Below are positions 8,528-16,305 of a stretch of 64,000 nucleotides of DNA, piece by piece. Under the pieces are notes generated by a model. The model did not search any database. It saw only the letters and a list, made by a program, of their open reading frames with translations, and was not told the origin of the DNA. The DNA is taken from positions 62,001-126,000 of the forward strand of contig NZ_JBHYFV010000004.1 of assembly GCF_051859345.1 (NCBI RefSeq). The letters are read 5' to 3'. The DNA comes from Marivita sp051859345 (GTDB lineage: Bacteria; Pseudomonadota; Alphaproteobacteria; Rhodobacterales; Rhodobacteraceae). Position 1 is the stretch's first letter. The number at the start of each line of letters is the position of its first letter. The position numbers were made by a program, and so were the translations under genes.

Positions 8528-9267
8528 GCAACCCTTTCGATCTGACAGGCCGTCGCGCATTGGTCACAGGGGCCAACACGGGCATCGGGCAAGCAATTGC
8601 GGTCGGACTGGCGCAGGCCGGCGCATCGGTTATCTGCGCGGGCCGCCGCGCCTGTGACCAGACTGTGGGCATGATTGCGGACGCAGGTGGCACGGCGTCC
8701 GCCGTTTTGGTGGATTTCTCCGATCCGATGGCGGGCCAGGGGCTGTTCGACGGCCAGGACATCGACATTCTGGTCAACAATGCTGGCATCATCCGCCGTA
8801 ACGATGCGGTCGACTTTACCGAAGGCGACTGGGACGCGGTGATGGATGTGAACCTCAAGGCGTTGTTTTTCACCACGCAGGCGTTTGCCAAGGCGGTGCT
8901 TTCGCGTGGTGGTCAGGGCCGTGTCGTCAACATCGCGTCGCTGCTTTCGTTTCAGGGCGGCATTCGCGTGCCCAGCTACACGGCGTCCAAGCACGGCGTG
9001 GCGGGACTGACCAAGCTGCTGGCCAACGAATGGGCAGCCAAAGGCATCAACGTGAACGCCGTGGCACCGGGATATATCGAAACCAACAACACAGAAGCCT
9101 TGCGTGCGGACCCCGAGCGCAACAAGGCAATCCTTGACCGTATTCCGGCAGGCCGCTGGGGCGAGGCGTCCGACATCGCAGGTGCCGCAGTCTATCTGTG
9201 TACGCCCGCTGCCGGATACGTCCACGGTGCGGTTCTCAACGTGGATGGTGGCTGGCTTGCCCGCTGA
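8524..9267 (+). CDS. kduD: 2-deoxy-D-gluconate 3-dehydrogenase / DKII reductase (SDR)
   Basis: A 247-residue short-chain dehydrogenase that reduces DKII to 2-keto-3-deoxygluconate with NAD(P)H. The cofactor motif TGANTGIG is at residues 15-22, NNAG at 85-88, Ser139, and the catalytic YxxxK is Tyr152/Lys156 (YTASK). The start is GTG at 8524 and overlaps the kduI stop. Length and the RVPSYTASKHGVAGLTK block agree with KduD. It feeds the same KDG pool as UxuA and UxaA, so unsaturated and saturated uronates converge here. The start of the next gene probably lies inside its last 23 bases. Confidence 0.9.
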   Translation: MSNPFDLTGRRALVTGANTGIGQAIAVGLAQAGASVICAGRRACDQTVGMIADAGGTASAVLVDFSDPMAGQGLFDGQDIDILVNNAGIIRRNDAVDFTEGDWDAVMDVNLKALFFTTQAFAKAVLSRGGQGRVVNIASLLSFQGGIRVPSYTASKHGVAGLTKLLANEWAAKGINVNAVAPGYIETNNTEALRADPERNKAILDRIPAGRWGEASDIAGAAVYLCTPAAGYVHGAVLNVDGGWLAR

Positions 9268-10684
9268 CGGTCAGAAAACACACGCGCAGACGCGCCCCGC
9301 GACGGGCATCGTTCATCTGGGGCTGGGTGCGTTCTTTCGCGCATTTGGTTGTGTGTACATTGCCGACGCCATGGCTGCGTCCGGTGGAGATTGGGGCATC
9401 GTTGGTGTATCCCTGCGCAGCCCAGCAACACGCGACGCGCTGCGCTCCCGCGACTGGTCTTATACCTCGGTCAGCCTCGGGCCCGATGGTGACAAATTGC
9501 GTGACATGACGATCCTGAACGACGTGCTGGTTGCGCCGGAAGACCCCGCTGCCGTGTTGGCGGTCATGGCGGATCCGGCTGTGAAGATCATCACGCTGAC
9601 GGTCACCGAGAAGGGCTACTGCCACAACCCGGCAACCGGCGCGCTGAACCTCGATCACCCTGATATCCAGCACGATCTGGTCCATGGCCTTCCGGTGTCC
9701 GCGCCCGGGTATCTGGTGCGCGCCTTGGCCATGCGCCACGCCGCAGGTCACGCACCTTTTACCGTGCTGACCTGCGATAACCTGCCTGAAAACGGAAAGC
9801 TGGTGCGCGGACTGGTGTTGCAACTTGCCGCCCAGATCGACCCTGCTTTGGCGGGCTGGATCACGGCCGAAGGGCGGTTTCCCTCCACGATGGTGGATCG
9901 GATCACGCCCGCCACGACGGACGCGGACATCACCCGCATCGCAACGCTGACTGACATGATCGACGCCGCCCCGGTGATGCATGAACCCTTTGCCCAATGG
10001 GCGGTGGAGGACAATTTCGTAAACGGTGAACGACCGGATCTTGAGGCCGCAGGGGTCGAGATGGTCCGCGACGTAACCGCCCACGAACATATGAAATTGC
10101 GGATGCTGAACGGGACCCACTCGGCGCTGGCCTACACTGGATATCTGGCGGGGCATCAGACCATTGCCGATACAATGGCCGATCCGGTTTTCGCCACCTA
10201 CGCCCGCGCGCTCTGGGCCGAAATCATGCCCGCCGTCACAGCCCCCGAAGGTGTCAGCCTGACGGCATACGCCGAGGCGCTGTTTGATCGCTATGCCAAC
10301 CCTGCAATTCGTCACCGGACATGGCAGATCGCCATGGACGGTAGCCAGAAACTGCCGCAACGCATCCTTGGCACGCTGCGCGAAAATCTGATCGAGGGTC
10401 GGAGAACCGACGGGCTTTGCGTCGCGGTGGCCGCATGGATGCGCTACGTGAGCGGAACGGACGAGGACGGCCAACCCATCGACGTGCGTGACCCCTTGGC
10501 CAACCGCCTGCGTGACCTTGCTGCGGGGCAGCCCAACCCGGCAGATGTTGTCACCGCGATCCTGTCGGTCGAGGATATCTTCCCCGCCGATCTGGCCGAC
10601 CAACTGCGCGGCCCTGTGACGAAAGCGGCAGAAAAGATATGGTCCAACGGCGTACGCGCTGCTGTGCAAGGGGTCACATCATGA
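9245..10684 (+). CDS. uxuB: Mannitol-dehydrogenase-family hexuronate reductase (fructuronate/tagaturonate)
   Basis: About 479 residues of the polyol-specific long-chain dehydrogenase family. The Rossmann segment is TGIVHLGLGAFFRAFG near residue 15; later come TVTEKGY, the LTCDNLPENG strand and the EHMKLRMLNGTHSALAY block that carries the catalytic lysine (KLRMLNG). The start chosen, ATG at 9245, overlaps kduD by 23 bases; an adjacent GTG three bases on is an alternative. UxuB reduces D-fructuronate to D-mannonate. It is the only hexuronate reductase in the cluster although both uxuA and uxaA follow, so it may also serve as tagaturonate reductase (UxaB). That double role is inferred. Confidence 0.85.
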   Translation: MVAGLPADGQKTHAQTRPATGIVHLGLGAFFRAFGCVYIADAMAASGGDWGIVGVSLRSPATRDALRSRDWSYTSVSLGPDGDKLRDMTILNDVLVAPEDPAAVLAVMADPAVKIITLTVTEKGYCHNPATGALNLDHPDIQHDLVHGLPVSAPGYLVRALAMRHAAGHAPFTVLTCDNLPENGKLVRGLVLQLAAQIDPALAGWITAEGRFPSTMVDRITPATTDADITRIATLTDMIDAAPVMHEPFAQWAVEDNFVNGERPDLEAAGVEMVRDVTAHEHMKLRMLNGTHSALAYTGYLAGHQTIADTMADPVFATYARALWAEIMPAVTAPEGVSLTAYAEALFDRYANPAIRHRTWQIAMDGSQKLPQRILGTLRENLIEGRRTDGLCVAVAAWMRYVSGTDEDGQPIDVRDPLANRLRDLAAGQPNPADVVTAILSVEDIFPADLADQLRGPVTKAAEKIWSNGVRAAVQGVTS

Positions 10685-11853
10685 TTGAAAGCTGGCGGTG
10701 GTACGGCGAATTTGACAGCATTGCCCTGTCGGACGTGGCGCAGACGGGTGCGCGCGGGATCGTAACCGCGCTGCACGGCATTCCCTACGGTGACGTTTGG
10801 CCACAAGACGCAATTGCCGCGCGAAAGGCGTTGGTGACGGAAGCGGGGTTCGACTGGGTCGTGGTCGAAAGCCTGCCCATTCACGAACGCATCAAACGCG
10901 GCGAGGGGGATTTGTCGCAACTCTTTGCCAATTACCGCCAGTCGATGGCCAATCTTGCGGCAGAGGGGATTACCACGATATGCTACAATTTCATGCCGCT
11001 GCTGGACTGGACCCGCACCGATCTGGCAGCACCTGTGGCAGGGGGTGCCACTTGCCTGCGGTTCGAAGCGGTCCGCATGGCCGCGTTCGAGGTTCACATG
11101 TTGGGTCGCCGTGCCGCCGAAGACGATTATCCGGACGACGTACTGGCCAAGGCGGCAGCGTGGTTTCAGGCTGCGACAGATGCGGATCGCGCTGCCCTGC
11201 TGGACGCGATCATGGCCGGTTTGCCCGGTGCGTTCGACCGCTACGATGTGGACGGATTGAAAACCGCGCTGGCCGCCTATGACGGGATCGGACGCGACGC
11301 ATTGCGGGCCAATTACCAGCGCTTCCTAAACGAGGTCGCACCCACCGCGGAAGAGTTGGGAATGCGGCTGTGCGTGCACCCCGACGACCCGCCGCGCGAC
11401 ATTCTGGGATTGCCAAGGATCGTGTCCGATGGCGACGATCTGGAGTGGGTGTTGAACGCCTATGACAGCCCTGTGAACGGGATCACGCTATGTTCAGGCT
11501 CGCTTGGGGCGAACCCCGCAAACGATGTGCCCGCGATTGCCGGAAACGTCGCCCATCGCATTCACTTTGCCCATCTGCGCAACGTGCGAAAAGACCCTGA
11601 CGGGTCATTCGAGGAGGCGGCGCATCTGGACGGTGACACGGATATGGTGGCGCTGGTCCGGGTGTTGCTGGACGAAGAGGCGCGACGCCGCGATATGGGA
11701 CGTGACGATCACGCGATCCCATTCCGGCCCGATCATGGCCACCACATGCTGTCCGACCTCGTGCGCGATTCGATTCCGGGCTATCCGCTGATCGGGCGTT
11801 TGCGCGGTCTGGCCGAATTGCGCGGCGTGATGCGGGCTTTGTCCCATGGCTAA
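10681..11853 (+). CDS. uxuA: D-mannonate dehydratase
   Basis: A 390-residue TIM-barrel enzyme of the UxuA type that dehydrates D-mannonate to 2-keto-3-deoxygluconate. The N-terminal MIESWRWYGEFDSIALSDV block, the CYNFMPLLDWTRTDL segment, LCVHPDDPPRDILGLPRI with metal-binding Cys/His, and the HFAHLRN and FRPDHGHHM motifs are family hallmarks. The ATG at 10681 overlaps the uxuB stop in an ATGA, so the true start is not the ATG-like codon 42 bases upstream. It overlaps uxaA by 8 bases, pointing to tight translational coupling through the end of the operon. Confidence 0.93.
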   Translation: MIESWRWYGEFDSIALSDVAQTGARGIVTALHGIPYGDVWPQDAIAARKALVTEAGFDWVVVESLPIHERIKRGEGDLSQLFANYRQSMANLAAEGITTICYNFMPLLDWTRTDLAAPVAGGATCLRFEAVRMAAFEVHMLGRRAAEDDYPDDVLAKAAAWFQAATDADRAALLDAIMAGLPGAFDRYDVDGLKTALAAYDGIGRDALRANYQRFLNEVAPTAEELGMRLCVHPDDPPRDILGLPRIVSDGDDLEWVLNAYDSPVNGITLCSGSLGANPANDVPAIAGNVAHRIHFAHLRNVRKDPDGSFEEAAHLDGDTDMVALVRVLLDEEARRRDMGRDDHAIPFRPDHGHHMLSDLVRDSIPGYPLIGRLRGLAELRGVMRALSHG

Positions 11854-13369
11854 GCCGCTTGTCCTGCACCCGAGCGACACAATCGCTGTCCTGACCGAGC
11901 GAGCCAAAGCGGGGGACGATCCGCTTGGACTTGGTGTGGCTTTGGTGGCACCTGTGTCGTCCGGTCACAAGGTGGCGCGGGTGGCGATGGCCGCAGGTAC
12001 GCCGGTGATTAAGTTCGGGCAGTTCATCGGCCAAACGACGGTGGCGGTTGCCGCAGGCGACCATGTTCACACACACAATTGCGTCTTTGCGAATCCTGAA
12101 AAGGACTATGCCATCAGTGCCGATCTGGCCGCAGCGCAGCTGGCGATCCCGCGCACCGACCGGCTGACCTTCGACGGCTACGCCCGCGCGGACGGCCGTA
12201 TCGGAACGCGGAACTTTATCGCCCTTGTGGCGACTGTGAATTGTTCCGCCACCGTCATCCGCAGGGCCGCATCCGAGATCGGGGCGAGCGGGCTACTGGA
12301 CGACTACGCCAACGTTGACGGTATCGTCGCACTGGCCCACGGAACCGGCTGCGGCATGGCCAACAGCGGCCGGGGTTTTGACATTCTCGACCGTGTGCTG
12401 TGGGGACATGCGATCCATCCGAATGTGGGCGCGACGGTATTTGTCGGCCTGGGCTGTGAAGTCATGCAGATCGCGCGGATGCAATCGCATTTCGGCGACG
12501 CCGGCACTGATCGGTTCCACGCGCTGACCATTCAGGACACCGGCGGCACCCGTGCAACGATCGACGCGATCAAGGCGCATGTGGCGGAAATCCTGCCGCA
12601 GGTGAACGCCATCACCCGTACCCCCCAACCCATGAGCGCGCTGCGCGTGGCGTTGCAATGCGGTGGCTCGGACGGCTTTTCCAGCATCACAGCCAACCCT
12701 GCCTTGGGGATCGCAAGTGACCTGATCGTGGGGCAGGGCGGTACGGCTATCCTTTCGGAGACTCCCGAGATTTATGGCGCTGAGCAACTCTTGCTGCGAC
12801 GCGCTGCTGACGAAAAGATAGCGGAGAAACTGATCGCCCAGATCAAGTGGTGGGAAGACTACGCCGCGCAAAATGGCGGCTCAATGGACAACAATCCAAG
12901 CCCCGGCAACAAGCAGGGTGGCATTACGACAATCCTTGAAAAATCACTTGGCGCGGCGGCCAAAGCGGGCTCGACTCCCCTGACCGAGGTGTACGACTAC
13001 GGCGAAACGGTCACGCAGGCGGGCTTCGTCTTCATGGATACGCCCGGCTATGATCCGGTCTCGGTGACGGGCCAGATTGCGGGCGGGGCGCAGATTGTTG
13101 TGTTCACAACGGGGCGTGGCTCGGCGTTCGGGTCCAAACCTGCTCCGACGATCAAGCTGGCCACATCCGACCGACTGTTCAATCAGATGCCCGATGATAT
13201 GGACATGAACACAGGCGATATCTTGTCCGGTGGCGTCAGCATGGCCGACAAGGGCCGCGAAATATTTGATCTTATCCGTGCAACGGCATCCGGTCAGGTC
13301 ACCAAATCCGAGGCTTTAGACCTTGGCGACAATGAATTCGTCCCTTGGCAAATTGGCGCGGTGATGTGA
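11846..13369 (+). CDS. uxaA: Altronate dehydratase
   Basis: A 507-residue iron-dependent dehydratase of the UxaA/GarD family that turns D-altronate into 2-keto-3-deoxygluconate. The N-terminal SAF-like domain (residues 1-95) is followed by the catalytic part that begins FDGYARADGRIGTRNFIAL and includes the cysteine-bearing VALAHGTGCGM and GLGCEVMQ segments and LQCGGSDGFSS. The DNNPSPGNKQGGITTILEKSLGA stretch and the FTTGRGSAFGSKPAPTIKLATS region near the end are also typical. It is the last gene of the operon and is followed directly by a disrupted integrase region. With UxaC and a reductase it gives the galacturonate branch. Confidence 0.93.
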   Translation: MAKPLVLHPSDTIAVLTERAKAGDDPLGLGVALVAPVSSGHKVARVAMAAGTPVIKFGQFIGQTTVAVAAGDHVHTHNCVFANPEKDYAISADLAAAQLAIPRTDRLTFDGYARADGRIGTRNFIALVATVNCSATVIRRAASEIGASGLLDDYANVDGIVALAHGTGCGMANSGRGFDILDRVLWGHAIHPNVGATVFVGLGCEVMQIARMQSHFGDAGTDRFHALTIQDTGGTRATIDAIKAHVAEILPQVNAITRTPQPMSALRVALQCGGSDGFSSITANPALGIASDLIVGQGGTAILSETPEIYGAEQLLLRRAADEKIAEKLIAQIKWWEDYAAQNGGSMDNNPSPGNKQGGITTILEKSLGAAAKAGSTPLTEVYDYGETVTQAGFVFMDTPGYDPVSVTGQIAGGAQIVVFTTGRGSAFGSKPAPTIKLATSDRLFNQMPDDMDMNTGDILSGGVSMADKGREIFDLIRATASGQVTKSEALDLGDNEFVPWQIGAVM

Positions 13370-13583
13370 GCCAGAAGATGGTAACAATCGCTATATCGCG
13401 GGTGGTCCGCTGAATTGAGCGACCAAGCTGATGGCGGATCTGGCACATGATACTGCGCTTGCGGCACATGAGCGGCTCTACGACATCGACCATGCCGCGG
13501 CAGTGCGCAACGCAAAGATCGGAATACGTTTCGCAGTTGTATCAAAGGGGACATCCGCGACCTACGAGGCCGTCGCCACGCCA
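13370..13583 (+). other. Unassigned remnant DNA between uxaA and the integrase fragment
   Basis: No intact gene is seen in these 214 bases. On the plus strand, one frame reads protein-like (an opening ending IAGGPLN before a stop at about 13415, then an ATG at 13431 followed by LAHDTALAAHERLYDIDHA) and continues antisense to the integrase remnant without recognisable domain. It may be a decayed mobile-element gene. On the minus strand this is where the missing catalytic half of the integrase should be, but no His-x-x-Arg or Tyr motif is readable in any frame. Confidence 0.3.
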
Positions 13584-14247
13584 TCAACAGAGCGATTCCA
13601 CGCGGCATATCTCGTCGAGCCGCATGGCCGTGGCCACCGCGAACTTCACGATCTGGGTCATCGGCAGCGTCAGGCGTTCGTTGTCATCGAAGCAGCGGAA
13701 GAGGCGGTTCAACTCATCCTTGGTGGGCCGGCGATCCCTCTCGGTTCCTTTGCCGATCAACCCGAGACGTTTGAGGGCGACGCGAGCCAAATCGACGGGT
13801 TCGGAGGATATGTCGAGACCATGGACAGCGGCGGCATGGGTTATGATCATCTTGGTAACGCCGATATCGATGCCAAGCGTCACCGGTCCCGCACCTTGCT
13901 CCGTCCGCATCTTGCCGTAGTCGATCAATTTCTGCCGGTCGAGGAGCCCGACTTCTCCTTCCCCAGATCGCGCTTGAGCGTCGTGAGCGTGGCGGCCTTG
14001 GCTCGCGACGCGGCGGTTTGCCTACCTCGCACATATCAATTATGTGGAGGTCGATGAGGTCGCCAAAGGTCTGGAGACGGGAGACGGACGACTTGTTCGG
14101 CGCCAGCCCCTGATCGACCCGGGTCTCAGCTTGGCGGGCCCAACGATGGGCGTCGTCACGGCTTCGGGCCGTCTCGCTCGCGTAGCGGCCCTTTCGTCTG
14201 ATCTGGACCCGGTATGCACCGGAGGGGAGCTTGGTGATGGAGGCCAT
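13584..14247 (-). pseudogene. Tyrosine-recombinase (phage-type) integrase, frameshifted and truncated
   Basis: Starting at 14247 the minus strand encodes an integrase N-terminus (MASITKLPSGAYRVQIRRKGRY, an arm-type DNA-binding segment) up to CEVGKPP near 14000. The family-like continuation (KAATLTTLKRDLGKEK) is in a second frame, and the core-binding part (LLDRQKLIDYGK through PTKDELNRLFRCF, then ATAMRLDEICRV with the box-I Arg) is in a third, ending at a stop at 13584. Two frameshifts are therefore needed, and everything after box I, including the catalytic His, Arg and Tyr, is missing. It is a dead integrase. It points away from dusA and begins about 115 bases upstream of it, the position expected of elements that integrate at the dusA 5' end. 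Confidence 0.8.
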
Positions 14248-14361
14248 TTTCGTGTGCGGCTCATGTGTGCAATGAGTCGTCGTAGAGGGGGAAATTCGGG
14301 GATATTGGGGCGTATTCCAGCGTAGCAGGCCCCAAAGCCAACAGTTTGAAGGTACAAAAAA

Positions 14362-15360
14362 ATGCAAATAAATCAACACGCTATATTATCCACGGCCCCG
14401 ATGATGGATTGGACCGACCGGCACTGCCGGGTCTTCCACCGTCAGATCAGTTTGCATTCCTTGCTCTACACCGAAATGGTGACGTCTCCTGCGTTGGTGC
14501 GGGGTGGGGCGGTGCATTTGCTGCAATACAATCCCGCGGAACACCCGGTCGCGCTGCAGCTAGGTGGGTCCGATCCGCAGGAGCTGGCCGAGGCGGCGCG
14601 GATGGGGGCCGGGGCGGGCTATGACGAGATCAATCTCAATGTCGGCTGTCCGTCAGATCGGGTGCAGTCGGGCACATTTGGGGCGGTTCTGATGAAATCG
14701 CCGGGGCTGGTGGCCGACTGTGTCAAGGCGATGAAGGCGGCGGTCGATGTGCCGGTCACTGTGAAATGCCGGATCGGCGTGGATGATCAGGATCCGGCGC
14801 GAACACTGCCGGATTTCATAGCGCAGGTGCAGGATGCCGGGTGCGACTACCTGATCATCCACGCGCGCAAGGCGTGGTTGCAGGGGCTGTCGCCCAAGGA
14901 AAACCGGGACATTCCACCGCTTGATTACGACCTCGTCCTTAAGATGGCAGAGCGGTTCGCAGACCTGCCGATGTCGATCAACGGGGGAATCGAGACGCTG
15001 GGCGATGCACAGGCGCTGATCGCGCGCGGCATGAACGGTGTGATGATCGGGCGGGCCGCGTATCATCGGCCTTGGGACATTCTGGCCGAGGTCGACCAAC
15101 GGGTGTTCGGAGCGCAGAGCGCTGTTGTGACCCGCGAAGACGTTATTGCGAAGATGCGCCCCTATATCGAATCGCATCTTGCGCAAGGTGGAAAGCTGCA
15201 TCAGATCACGCGGCACATGCTGGGGCTGTTTGCCGGGCAACCGGGTGCGCGGACATGGCGTCGGGTCTTGTCGGAAAAGGCCAATCGCCCGGACGCGTCG
15301 GTTGCGCTCCTGGACGAGGCGCTCGACAGGATGCACCAGCCTGACAGTCTGGCAGGGTGA
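14362..15360 (+). CDS. dusA: tRNA-dihydrouridine synthase A
   Basis: A 332-residue FMN enzyme that reduces uridines in the tRNA D-loop. The family opening APMMDWTDRHCR (residues 12-23), the NLNVGCPSDRV motif with catalytic Cys96, the HARKAWLQGLSPKENR segment and the SINGGI flavin-binding strand identify the DusA subgroup. The first ten codons (MQINQHAILS) are strikingly AT-rich compared with the rest, and the upstream 30 bases are A-rich; homologues usually keep this region GC-rich in such genomes. This suggests that the 5' end was supplied by an integrated element whose integrase remnant lies just upstream. The reading frame itself looks intact. Confidence 0.93.
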   Translation: MQINQHAILSTAPMMDWTDRHCRVFHRQISLHSLLYTEMVTSPALVRGGAVHLLQYNPAEHPVALQLGGSDPQELAEAARMGAGAGYDEINLNVGCPSDRVQSGTFGAVLMKSPGLVADCVKAMKAAVDVPVTVKCRIGVDDQDPARTLPDFIAQVQDAGCDYLIIHARKAWLQGLSPKENRDIPPLDYDLVLKMAERFADLPMSINGGIETLGDAQALIARGMNGVMIGRAAYHRPWDILAEVDQRVFGAQSAVVTREDVIAKMRPYIESHLAQGGKLHQITRHMLGLFAGQPGARTWRRVLSEKANRPDASVALLDEALDRMHQPDSLAG

Positions 15361-15364
15361 CGCC

Positions 15365-16141
15365 ATGCTCACCGATTGGCCGGACCGGGGGTATTGGCAG
15401 CTAGACTGGAACGCGCAAACCTATCGCTGGTCGCAGACGGCGCGCCGGGAGGCACGGGATATCGTGCAGCACCCCGACTTGGTGGCACAATGGCTGCAAT
15501 GCGAGGGCACCTGGTTCGTCGGTGTCGATGTGTTGCCATCGGCACCGGATGGCTGTGTTGCGGGGGTGCCGCTTTGCGGTCCGGCGGCTGAACGGATCGG
15601 TGCGCGCGATGATTTGCACCCGGCGCAGGTGTCGATCACCTATCCCGGTTATCCACGTCCGCGCGCGGACGAGAGTGACGCCGCGTTTCGCTACAGGCGC
15701 AACAGGGATGCGGCGCATATGGACGGTGTGCTGGCCGAAGGATCTCCAAAACGGCGTTTTCTGCGGGACCGGCATGACTGGATCCTTGGTCTGCCATTGA
15801 CCGAAACCTCACCGGGCGCCAGCCCCTTGGTGGTCTGGGAGGGCAGTCATCATATTCTTCAATCCGCGATGATCAACGCATTGGGTGACATCCCCGATGC
15901 CGATTGGGGGAGCACCGATATCACCGAGGTTTATCAGGATGCCCGCAAGGAGGTCTTTGCCACCTGCCGGCGGACTCCGCTCTTTACACGTCCGGGCGAG
16001 GCGGTTCTGCTCAGCCCGTTCCTGCTGCATGGCGTGGCCCCGTGGCAGGCGGCGGCCACCGCATCGCGGGATGGGCGCATGGTTGCATATCTACGCCCTG
16101 AATCACCTGCGCCGGGCCCGATCTGGATAAGGCAAAAATAA
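15365..16141 (+). CDS. Putative 2-oxoglutarate/Fe(II) oxygenase-like protein
   Basis: A 258-residue protein that starts 4 bases after dusA. No close family is recognised with confidence. It carries an arrangement like the facial triad of phytanoyl-CoA-dioxygenase-type enzymes: HMD at residues 118-120, a VVWEGSHH strand near 157-163, a distal His222 (LLHGVAPW) and Arg238 or Arg244 for 2-oxoglutarate. If active it would hydroxylate a small molecule or a macromolecule in the cytoplasm. Because it directly follows dusA, possibly in the same transcript, a role in RNA or translation-linked chemistry is possible but unsupported. The assignment rests on motif spacing alone. Confidence 0.55.
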   Translation: MLTDWPDRGYWQLDWNAQTYRWSQTARREARDIVQHPDLVAQWLQCEGTWFVGVDVLPSAPDGCVAGVPLCGPAAERIGARDDLHPAQVSITYPGYPRPRADESDAAFRYRRNRDAAHMDGVLAEGSPKRRFLRDRHDWILGLPLTETSPGASPLVVWEGSHHILQSAMINALGDIPDADWGSTDITEVYQDARKEVFATCRRTPLFTRPGEAVLLSPFLLHGVAPWQAAATASRDGRMVAYLRPESPAPGPIWIRQK

Positions 16142-16305
16142 GGCACCGCCACATTCCACAAGCAAGGCCGCGACAATCCCGGCCCTCGGAAATCGACTGT
16201 CGCGCAATTCCGGACAATACCATTAAAATTGACGATTTTGTTTGGGGGGCATGACCTGCCACGCGTAAGTTGAAGGCCATTCGGTAATCTTGGGATTAAC
16301 GTGCT

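Noticed and set aside
9236..10669. Long minus-strand open frame (477 codons) opposite uxuB
   Set aside because: High GC creates long antisense frames; composition is histidine/arginine/glycine-rich and lacks any motif.
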